A DNA stretch of 64,000 bases from Otis tarda (lineage: Eukaryota; Chordata; Aves; Otidiformes; Otididae). Of the stretch, positions 37,777 through 49,700 are shown piece after piece. Position numbers and translations under genes: made by a program. Under the pieces are notes generated by a model. It did no database searches. It worked only from the letters and a program-made list of their open reading frames with translations, and had not been told where the DNA came from. Within the stretch, counting starts at the first letter, position 1. Every line of letters starts with the position of its first letter. Location: the NCBI GenBank assembly GCA_026413225.1, contig CM048552.1, positions 187,584,053-187,648,052 of the forward strand, given 5' to 3'.

Positions 37777-40700
37777 CCACCACCACCACATTTCACACTT
37801 CCTAAGCATTCTGCCTTTCATTCTTAAAATGACACATTTGAAAATGCTATGATTTGTCACACTCATATAAAGTGGATCTTATTGATTAGTTTTGCAAAGA
37901 AGCACAATGAATAAAAGGGAGACCTCTATAAACTTGAATGCTGATTTGATGCTAGTACCAAGAACAGAAAATAGGAAGTCTAATTCTTAGGCTAAGATTT
38001 CATTGGAGGCTAGGTCCCTACCTGCTTATGCATTCCCTTTCTAAACCTAGTCCTTAGTATTCTACAAATCGCTAAACAATCTTGTAGCACTTGCGAAATT
38101 TGGAAAGAAAGGCTGAAGAGTGAAAAATTTACCTTAGCAGTTCCCCATGTAGAAAATAAAAGTACACACCATTCCGGTTTGGTCAGTCACTATTTCGCAA
38201 ATACCTTTACTGCAATAATGAAGAGTAGTGTCTTTGCTAGGATTAAATAGTTTGTAAGTGAGTTTTAAATATTTCCTGAGTAATGATCATGAGTCTATCA
38301 TGTCTGGGAGATAAAGTATATGAAAATTATGAGTATATGACCATAGATATATTTTGAAATGCCGAAGTGAATTAGGTGTTCAGGTGCCTCTGTCCAAATT
38401 GGATTAAACCTGAAGGCAGATAAATCTCATTGAAAGTAATTTCCAAAATAACATGGATTCCTACACTACTGAAGAACATTTTGGAAGAAAAAGTCCATAG
38501 CATGGTTAAAGTAACTACATAGCTTTATTTTTACAAATCTGATTAAACTACTTTAATACATCCAAGGATAAATTTGAGGAATAATTATGATATACTGAAG
38601 AATATAGAATGAGGAAAAGGTCATGCTGCCAGAAACATGCTAGATGTTCAGCAGTTCATACAGAGACACCTTTTATCTCATTCATATTTTCTAAGAATGT
38701 GCATACACAATCTGATCTATCAATAAGCACTAAATCCAAATAGAGTTAATTGTCTCTCACAATTTAATCTAATTTATAATGTTTTATAAAATACATTTTT
38801 ACAATTTTTCAAAATGCTATGCAGCACATTTTGCAAGATTTTTGCATTTTTGCACATAGCTTGGCAAAATGAAGTAAGGATGTTTTTCATGTGATGGACC
38901 TAAACCGCATCTAGACCAAAGCCTCTCAGGTTTTGTAAATTATAGTCTTAAAAGAATTAAGATTAATGTTTCAGCACTTTCCTATGGCAGCTTTTCTAGC
39001 TAACGTTGCTAATGAGCTGGTCTTAAGTTGTCTTCTCCTGAACAGGACAGCGATGCATTGTCTGAGGTAAACATTTCTTCTGTTGCACTTCTCTGCTCTT
39101 CTTACTTTTCACAGAATCATAGAATGGTTTGGGTTGGAAGGGATGTTTAAAGGTCATCTAGTCCAACCTCCCTGCAAGAAGCAGGGACATCTCCAACCAG
39201 ATCAGGTTGCTGAGAGCCCGTCCAACCTGGCCTTGAATGTTTCCAGGGATGGGGCATTTACCATCTCTCTGGGCAACCCATTCCAGTGTTCCACCATCCT
39301 CATTATAATTTTTTTTTCTTTTATCAAGTCCGAATCTACCTCCTTCTATTTTAAAACCATTACTCTTTGTCCTATTGCATCAGGCTCTGCTAAAGAGTTT
39401 CTTCCCATCTTTCTTATAAGCCCCCTTATAAACCAGTCTTCACCTGGACATTGAGCTGTTGACCACCATTCTTCAAGTGAGGCCATCCAGCCAATTCCTT
39501 ATTCACCGAGTGGTCCATGCATCAAATCTATGTCTCTCCAGTTCAGAGACAAGGATGTCATGTGGGACAGTGTCAAATGTCCAGGTGGATTATGTCAGCT
39601 GGTCGTCCCTTGTCCACCAATGCTGTAAACCCATCATAGAAGACCACCAAATTGGTCAGGCACTATTTGCCCTTAGTGAAGCCAGGTTGGCTGTCACCAA
39701 TCATCTCCTTATTTTCCATGTGCCTTAGCATGGTTTCCATGAGGATCTGCTCCATGACCCTGCCAGGCACAGAGGTGATACTGACTGGCCTGTAGTTCCC
39801 CAGATCTTCCTTGTTTCCCTTTTTCAAAATGGGAGTTATGTTTCCCCTCTTTCAGTCACAGGGAACCTCACCAGACTGCCATGACTTCTCAGATGTGACA
39901 GACAGTGGCTTGGCAATTTCCTCTGCCAGTTCCCTCAGGAATCCCAGAAGCATCTCATCAGGTCCCATGGACTAGTGCACCTCCACGTTCCTTAGATGGT
40001 CTCGAACCTGCTCTTCTGCTACTATGGGCAGTTCTTTGTTCTCTCAGTCCCTGCTTTTGCCTCCTGCGACTTGGGCGATGTGGCTAGAGCCCTTGCCAGT
40101 GAAGACAGGGGCAAAAAAGTTGTTGAGTACCTTGGCCTTCTCCATGTTTTCATTTCTTAACTTTGTGTAAAACTCTTTCATTCAAATGCACAATAAAGAC
40201 TGCTGGAGAAAGTTATAGCCATCACGTGTATCATAACTAACAAAAGTTAGTGTAGAACTAATGTTAAATAATATTATTATCATTACCTTGTATCAGCTTG
40301 GCTCCAGGCTGTGATGCTGAAGGTCTTTTTCTAGGTATCACAGTGTGACTGAGTTCTTCCTGTGTTATGTATAAGAAAAAAGATATCTGATAGAACTGTT
40401 TATACTACTTTGATACATATTTTTCTCTCAGCAAGCAGCAGTACAAGGCACTTACCTCAGGTGGCAAATATCTGAGAATGAGCTTCTGCAAGAAGGGCTT
40501 CCTTAGAATAGAGTTTATAGATGGTCGATCTCTTGGAGATATTTTAAACAACTGAGAAATTAACATCCTCAGGTCATATGAATAGTTTGGAGACACTGGG
40601 TGAAAATGTCCTCTGCAGATCTTCAGCACCAGCTGGTGCAAACTATTGCCTTCAAACTTAATCAATGAAAACAGTAAAAAGAGGACAGTAAGTACCACTG

Positions 40701-43700
40701 GCTGGAAACGGTGGACTAGACACTCCAACTTGAAAAGAAAGGTACTTGCTGATAGAAGCCCTGTGCTTTGCAATCTCTTCACAAATTCTTTCTTGCTATC
40801 CATAGTTTGCTGTGGAAAATTAATATAACCAATTTCTAATTGTATTTTCTGGTTACATTCTACTTGTTTCAGTTGCACGACTCAGCAGGTCTGATAGCTT
40901 TTGTACCTGGAAAAGTTTTACTCATACTCTGCTGTCGTGCAGTAGCATTTTTTCCAGAATGAAACATGATTTATTTTGCCAAAAGCTGTTCAACGGAGAC
41001 CTGCATACATACTATCTTCACAGTGTTCACCTTCAAAACCTCACTCCACACAACTTAGCCTCTGCATTCTGTGTTCGCTCAGAAATCAAGGTATAATCTA
41101 ATTTTTAAAAACTGATGCTGCTCAGATAATTCAGTCCTCTCAGTTCAGCAGATCTCTTAACAGGTCAGAATCAATATCATTTTGATGGCCTTAGACAGGC
41201 AAAACTAATTTTGAAAGCAATTTCTTTCTAAAATTTGCCTTAATTTCAATTGCATTTCCTGTCTACATCAACATCTAGTCCTTGCCTTCAAATTAAAAAA
41301 AAAAATGGACAGCAATACAGAATAAAACAGCTAATATTCATAGGAAATATTTAAGTTTTTTTCACTTTGTGAAATATGGAAATTTGCTCAGCAGTATCCC
41401 TTGGATCTCAGCTCAGCACAATTGCTCTCCCTATTAGTGCTGTTCTGCCTTCTCCTGCATCCAAGCACAGCAAACCGTCAACTTCTGCTGTGCCCAGGAA
41501 TCTGATCCTTTCCCTGCTGTTGGGATTAGTCTCTGCTGTGTTCCCTTCTCCATATAATAGTCACAAGCTGAGGATTATCTGAGGCTCACATAAGGCTGAG
41601 GACAACACTGCTTCCTGAAGATGCTCTCTCAGTCATCTTCTGACATGAATGTGCTCCCAAACAAGATAAAAACTTTAGGAAAATGCTTCTGGGTACTCAG
41701 AGTGCTTGCTGGAGAAATATGGGTTTCAAACTCTTCAGTAAGTATAGATTGGTAATCTCGGAAAGAAATGAGTAAAATTATATGTCTAAAGCCTAGCTTT
41801 GAACTTTGGCTTTAACTCTTTACATTGTTCATCTGCCTTTTGAAAAAGTTTCATACTTTTTAAAGTACATGTATGTTTGGTGTGTGTGTATGTAGAAATT
41901 GTAGAAATATAACATAATATTTTGTATTTTTGTATCCACAAACCAGACACAATACAAAAAATTAAAGACCAGCACTCATTCTTTAATATCAGTAAGAGAA
42001 TTGAAAATAATGCTAGCAGCTGCCTATGAATACCGCTTACTACAGTTTTTGCAGGCTGCCCACTATCTGTTTTAATAATACAATATTGATCTGATTCTGC
42101 AGTACTTACAGGATGCTTTAGTGCACATAGCTCATAAAGCACACAGCCAAGAGACCAAATATCTCTGTGAATAAAAAGTAATTAAAGTTTCAGGGAAAAG
42201 ACTATAATATTTCCACACATGTAATCAGTATCTATTCTCAGCTCTCAAATTTATTAACATTATTCCATCACAGATTAATACTGGTGCAACTTTTAATTTT
42301 TATTAAGATGCACTGAAAAGAACAACCTGAAATTTCTTTCTAGTTGTGGTACCAATGTTTCTATGCAACCTAGCAAGGTCTCTCAAGGAGACAATAAGGG
42401 AGTAACTTGTGTGAATAACACCTTAGGGCTGAGATGCTAGTCTGGGCTCCAGGATACTTGGTTCTGATCACATCCCACACACAAAGAACGAGGTCTAGCT
42501 CACACAGCTCCTAACTTTTCAGTGCTTCTCAGTTATTTTGGTATTTTGTGTTAAGCATGAGTGAGCTTTTACAATTCTCAGATATCTTTGTCTTTCCTAC
42601 AGGTGGCTACTGCAAAGTTCCAGAATTGCCAACCTAGCAGCTTTCATTATGTATATATACACATATATATTAATATATATATATTTATAAATCACAAATG
42701 AGTGTATAAAAAAATCATAAACTTGGAACTGAAAAGATCCAGTCTTGCATTGGTTATTACGCGTTGGAAACACAGAGAGAAATTTAGTATTTGATGGAGA
42801 ACCAGATAAAGCAAAGGAAAAAAATCTATTTTACATTTCACACCACTACTAACAAGAAGTATTAAAAGAGAATGAGATTAAACTTTAAGTTTAAAGTACA
42901 AGTAATTTTATAAAAACAAAAAAAAATATAATTATGTTAAGCCTGTAGATGAATCACAACAAATTCATGATTGCTATACTCTGGACACTGTGAGTCAAAA
43001 TACAACTGACAGTGTTGTATAGTACAACATAATTGTTGTATATGATTGATACACCTAATTATTGTACACAATAATACAAAACTTCACAAAGTGTGACATG
43101 TGAAATTCCTGCTGCCCTGCTGAAATACTGATTTAAACCATGACATTACTAAAATAAGTTCTCTCATGCCTGCACACCCTCATCCACAAGCATATATGAA
43201 GGAAAGACAGAGACTTACGTTTTATTGTTATATGGTCGATTTTCACACATCTCAGGTGATAGATAATAGGGGGTCCCTACACAGGTATGGGCAAACTCCA
43301 GAGTGCTAATGAAACACAATGAACAAAAAGGCTTACACACTGAAAAAGTCTACAGGCAATCGAATTAGAGGCTTCTCCTCCCCAGAGGAAAAGCCTGTAG
43401 GACACATTCCTGCTCTAAAAACAGTTGAATAATGGAACACCCCAAGAAAAACTAAAGTATTTCCTGGTTCTGTGTAAAAATGACCAAGTATTTTAACAGT
43501 GGAGAGCATCTGCACTTCAACAGAAAGCACAAGAATTCTCTTTTCCCCAGTTTTCACCAGCATTGTAATCAACATTTTCAAGGAATGTTTACCATTAACA
43601 GAGAATTCTGAAACTTGTCAAACACACAGCAAAATATTAGAAGTCTCCAACATACTCACTGAAGTAAGAATATAGTAGATGCTAGTCAGTCATGCAAGCC

Positions 43701-46700
43701 ACAGGCAGTGGAAGGAGGAAGTTCTGTCCAGAAACTAATGGAAAAGTAAGTGAATTCTAGTTTCATCTTTGCTGCTGACTTGTGAAGGGGTAGCCAAATA
43801 GCACCAGTTGCATCCATTTCACTTGCTTTTACATATCTACATTGTGGATGTCATCAAAGGACTGACAAGTCAGTGGAGAGAAGAGGTACTCACAGACTGT
43901 GATTCCTCTCACTCTATACTAGATGTCAATAAAGCTGTAAGTTACACTTTTTATAAAGTATATGAAGTCTGAGTGCCAGAGGTGCCACAGACTGCAAGTA
44001 AAAGTATTGGACACTATTGCATTTTGAAGTGCAGAACAGAGATGAAAATGCTTTTATATACCTCAGGGGAGGAGGAAAAGAGAGCCTGAGAAACTTAATT
44101 CACTTGTTACATGAGGACAAGTACTATCAAGCTCCAATTATTTTGTTGTATAAGCCTATTAAACCCTTTAAAATGTCTATACTTGGACATTCAAATTCTG
44201 AGAATTACTTCCTATCCTTTTCCTGGAAAAACAACAGAAATGCAGGAAACAGAAAAATACTGCTCCCCAAAGTTCAGCTTACATAAGCTGTAATATTAAA
44301 ACAGCCTTGAGGTAAGATGCAGTTGCTGCTTATGGGAACAGAATGGCGATTGCCATGGACGAGGCCAACTCTGGACAATCCGAATGTACAACATCCTTGA
44401 AATGGGGAACAGAGTGGTGCAGAGGCACCATGGCTCCTCCCTGTTACCAAGACTGGCAAAGATAACCACATAGCTGCTATCAAAGGATCACAACTGCTGT
44501 CTCAGTAATGATGGTGAAATTGCGCCCTGTAGCTCAACTTTGCTCATTATAACGTCATTATAATACCAAAACACACCTCCATCTCAAAAGCTACCTGCCT
44601 CCGAGGTGCAACCACCCCTCACTGAGCACGCATTCTGAATTTCTTCTAGCCTATACCTTTAAAAGCAAAGCGAGGAAAATTTACACCAATCCTAACAAAG
44701 GTATGTATGACTAGAGTCACTCAAGCTCCACCTCAAAGTAAAAAACAGTATAAAAATGGCTTAAGAGAAGGGCAATACTGGCGAAGACCTCCATTGGAAT
44801 GTCTGGGACCAGTCGACGGGCTGACTGTCTCTTTCCCCACCATGGGGACGCCAATTGGGTAACAGCTTTTTCTTATGCACACTTAGTTACTAACATCTTG
44901 CTAGCTATTAAAACTTACTATTGATAAGTTCTGTATATATATTGTTCCAAACCTGTTTTCGCAGTCAGTATCTTATCACCGGCTATCTTCAAACCTTTAT
45001 CCTGTCACAAACGTATATAATAAAATTTGTCTATCTATAAATATGTTTCTATATCTTTAATGTGTATAAATACATAATAAAGATACAACTTTAATAATTG
45101 ATAGAGGGGATATAAGGGATCCACATCTTAGTGTCACTGTCTGTCAGAGTCCCTGAATAGGTTACACAACCACCCTCCAACCCTGTGAGCTTTCCAGAGG
45201 GATCTGTCCCAGTGACACTGTCAGCATAAGCCTGACAGGCTGCTCAAATTGCAAAGGGTCGGAGGAAAACCCCCTTCTCCTTAAATGGAGTGTGACAGGC
45301 TGGTCTGATACAAGGGTCTCATCTTTCTTGGGAAACTGGCAGGCTGGTCAAATTGAAAAGGGTTTGAGGTAGCCCCCCTCTCTGTGCTCTATCGACACAA
45401 TGTCCTGTCTTATCATGACATCTGCTGCGTAGGAGCAATCCTTAAAGCAACTATCCCCAGAACACTTCTTAAGGTAGGCACAGGAGAGGTGAGACACTGA
45501 CAGCAGGTCTATGCTTCATGAAAGAACACACCTCAAAGGTGCAAGAGCTGGCAGAGACTGCGGTTAGAACAGCAATATGGCATATTGCTGGAGATAAGCA
45601 GGCTTGGATCAAGGTACTATCTGACATGCTCATCCAATATATTCCAACTCTCAGCAAGACTTCCAGGCTCTGATGCACCACTGAACTGGCAAGGTTACGC
45701 AGGCCTAAATCCAAAGCCAATCTGATGAGGGCTTGACAGAAATTACATGGGCTCTATTTCCACGTGAAGAATGCACAAAGCTACCTAATACATGTACACA
45801 GTTAAGTACATCTGAAGAGAATAAGCAAATTCTCTACGTTGGTTAAAGTTATCCATTGTCTTTACTGATGCTGTGTAGACAGAAATGTGGTTAAATGTAC
45901 ACTCACTTAATTTAGAGATAGGAAAAGTTTTAATGAGTGAGTTGTAGCAGGTGGAGTGCAAAGCAATTGAGAAGGACTGAGAGACAATCTGCAAAACGAT
46001 CAACAGAGGAAATTACCTTTCCACACAATACCTAATTAAATTGTGGACCTTCTTTGTCACAATATTCTGCCAACGTCAAAGATAAATCAAGTGGCTCAAA
46101 AAGAGACCAAATTCAAGCATTGTCCTGTTGTTAGCATGCCCCCTGGCATGTTTATCCACACCAAAAAGCACTCTCCTAGACAACACCTGGCCAGCATCCA
46201 GGACAGGTCAATTTTGTTCCCAAAGTCAGTAAGATAACGGCCATCCTCTTTGGGAGAACAGGGTTTAGCTGTACAGATGCAAGCCATGCCATGCCATTTA
46301 CTCTCGGGGCCAGAGAGTGGGTTCTGGTCCTTTTATAAAAACTAATATAGGCATAGTCTTGGAAGACATACAAATGAAATCTGTACAAATTCTTCTCTTC
46401 TACTCTTTCCTAAGTTTTTAACGCTCTTCACTTTCTTTTTTTATGAGGCAACAGAAGTGATTATCAACAGCTTGCAAGAGCAGGAGCTATGCCTTCAGAA
46501 TTTCTTTACGTCAGTTCCACAGAGAACAGGGAAAGATCGAGGACCCTATGTCCTGTACATAATAGAAGTTCAATTGCCAGGCTACACACATCTCTGGTTT
46601 CATGCAGGATTGCATGTTTTAGGATAAGAGAAAAAAATGTAGTGTTAGACCCTTTGTATCCCAGACCTCTTGAACAAGCACAATCCACAAACAATTCGCA

Positions 46701-49700
46701 CATTCAGGTTGCATCCTGAACATTCAGAAACAGTCCTATTTGGTGTAGGTCACAGACTAATTAAAAAAATTGCTTACCTGTTCAACTGTCTTGCTATGCC
46801 AAAGTCCCCAAGCTTTGCTACCTTTTCATTATTGCTAAGAAAAATGTTCTGCAAATAAAAACAAAACTGGTATGCAAAAATGAAACATGGCAGAGCTTTT
46901 TAAATGTATTTTTTACATGATAAAATCACTCCCTCTCCAGTACCAGTTTTACTACCTGTGCTTTTACATCTCTGTGTAAAATTTTCTTGTTGTGAACATG
47001 TTTCAAGCCCAAGGAGATCTGCACAAACCAATTCAGAATCTGCAGTGAAAAATAAAGGGAATGGAGACCTATAAATCTGTGTGGCTCTAATGTCCATTGG
47101 GGTATCTTACTGAAACATATAAAATAAAAACATCAACAAAATGTAAAATAAGTAGAGCATATGCAATATAAAATAGTAAGAAATAATATTTTTAAGGCTA
47201 ATGTCATAGACTTTTCCTTTCCTTTTTTAGTGCTACCACGAAACTAAATGGAAATAGATACTTGCTCCACTTTCTTTATACCCATCAAGTTTTAACTGAC
47301 TGTGATAGGATGAGTACTTGAACACCGACTGAAGAATCACATTAAAAGACAATAAGGATACTTAGACCTTTGTTTAGAAATAATTAAGTTCAAATAACAA
47401 CTAAGAGAGAACTGGGAAGTGTCTTCTTAATCTTCAGTGGTGAAAGTCATACCACCCAGTTATAATATTTGTAGTGTTGCCAAATGTAGTCCAGGAAAAA
47501 AAAAAAAAAGAAACAAAAGATGAAGGACTGAAATGTGATGAAAGAAGAGAGCTATGAAGAAATGTGCATAATAAGTAAGCGCATAGGTTTATCCATTATC
47601 CTTGACCCAGTACAGCTCCTAAACATGTGTTTTATTGAACAGGGGCCTTTGGACTTAATTCAGAAACAAAAGTACAATGTGCTTATATTCTTCTCTATTT
47701 AAGAAAATTTATAACCATGACAGACTTTGATTCAAATAATAATCTTCTATTTAGTAATACTTCACATTAAGCAGATGATTTCCTGAATGGGGCTCATGCC
47801 ACAAATGAGACATTTGTAGGCATACGTTTGAAAATACAAAGATATTTTAACAGTGTTATGTTAAATTGGGCAATTTGCTTTCATTTCTTGATTGGCAGAT
47901 GTATCTTTTTAGTTTCTATAATCCATTCCTCTGTCTGTAGTTCCTTTGCCTTTCTTTTGATATGTATTATTCTGTCTAATTGTCAAATATTTTGAGCATG
48001 TTGGTTCTCTCTTTTGTGTTTTCATGATGTGTGGTTTTGTCTGTTCTTTATTTTCTCTCATGTTCTCTCTACCCCTAGTATGACTCCCAACAGGGTCTTA
48101 AAATGCATTACTGAACCAGTAATTCACTTCCAACTGACTTCTACACTAAGGAATTCCTCTTTTACTACTAAAGCAAAATGAAAAGTCACAATACTTCTTT
48201 TTTTTCCCACTTTTATGCTTCAGAGTATATTTCCACTAAGAGGTTGGATACTAGCTATCTAGTTTCTAGGTAAATTTTCATTGTACCTGCAAAAGTGGAA
48301 GACTATGCATGATTAAATAACTTCAGAGTTCAGTACACTAAGTCCAATACATAAGAGAAGATTTCCTTCAGAAAACTAAGAGTTAGTAAAAAAAATATTG
48401 GAATAAGTAAGGAATAGTGGGAAATTCTGTTTCTGTGAATTGCACCTATCTTACTCATCTATTGACAACACAAAATATATGTGAACACACTCCAAAAGCA
48501 GTCAGAGTTCTGGGCTTGTTTCTCTGCGCTGGTTTAACAACTTAAACGGCATCAGAGAGGTCTTGACCCAAATGAAATGAATGAGAGATTCACCACTGGC
48601 TTCAGTATAGAGCTGGATATGCCATGATGCAAACAGCATAAATGAATGAAGAACTTATATATAATATATCCCCCCATAAGTCTAAAACACAATTTATAAT
48701 GAAGTCTTTATGGCTTAGTAGTACTAATACAAAGAAAAAGTGCGTTCACAATGGCAGGAGCAATGGGAGGAAGGAGCATCAAGATACTGCTAATGAATTA
48801 AAGATCTTAAAGCAGTGTAAAAAGCAAACTCTAAACTCCCATTAAAATTAACAAAGTTTCTTTAAAATGTTAAATTATTTTAACAATTCAGAAAAGAAAC
48901 AGTAGCTAACACTGAGTAGTTCAAATCATGTGTTTTACATGATATGTTCTTTCCCCTAAAAATAACTTCTTTCACCTGGTCCTCGTCAAACAGCACTCCA
49001 TGCTGCATATTTATCCGCTTCATTAAATCTCCACCATCACAGTATTCCATGACAATATATAGCTTGTTCTTTTCTGAAAGGAAAAGTATATATTTCCTTT
49101 ATTACTCATTAATACAGCAATAAATTATTTTCACTTTATATGGTCCTTGTTTTAAAAGGGAGTAGTTAATCCTCTACCTACTCCTCCATTTCAAAGAGTA
49201 ACTGACAAAAAATGGTTACTTCCCGTGAAACCTGATGCAAAACTAAGACGTGAAAATGATTTTTTTAATGATTCACCAAAATATTAAATTCATGAGAAAA
49301 CCCTCAAGAGACCACACTAATAGAAAGACAGATGTTCTTACAGGCAATGCTTAGCAGAATGCTTCATCGTTGGGATTGTTCCCCAATAATAACTAAGTAT
49401 ACAGTTAGAGTTGGACTTAGGGAAGGGGTTAAAAGTAGACAGTATCCAAACAGTAGAAATAAACAGCATGGTCTACTTAATACAGAAGTTTACCCTATTT
49501 TTACCTCTCTGGGGTCCAGAAGACTACCAGATTTACATCCCTTAAAACATTTACAGTCCTTATCACAGAAAACAATTTAAACGAAAGCTGTAACTATAGC
49601 ATCCATTACATAAGGCATTGCTTATGACAGATGTCAGTAGGAAAACTAAATATGAAGAATTAGCTTTTATGGAGAACAGACTTCCTTCCATCCCTTTCAG

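Noticed and set aside
37741-37790. TCA/CAC repeat considered as a poly-Asp/His coding stretch
   Set aside because: It is intronic, outside every phase-consistent exon, and looks like a simple microsatellite.
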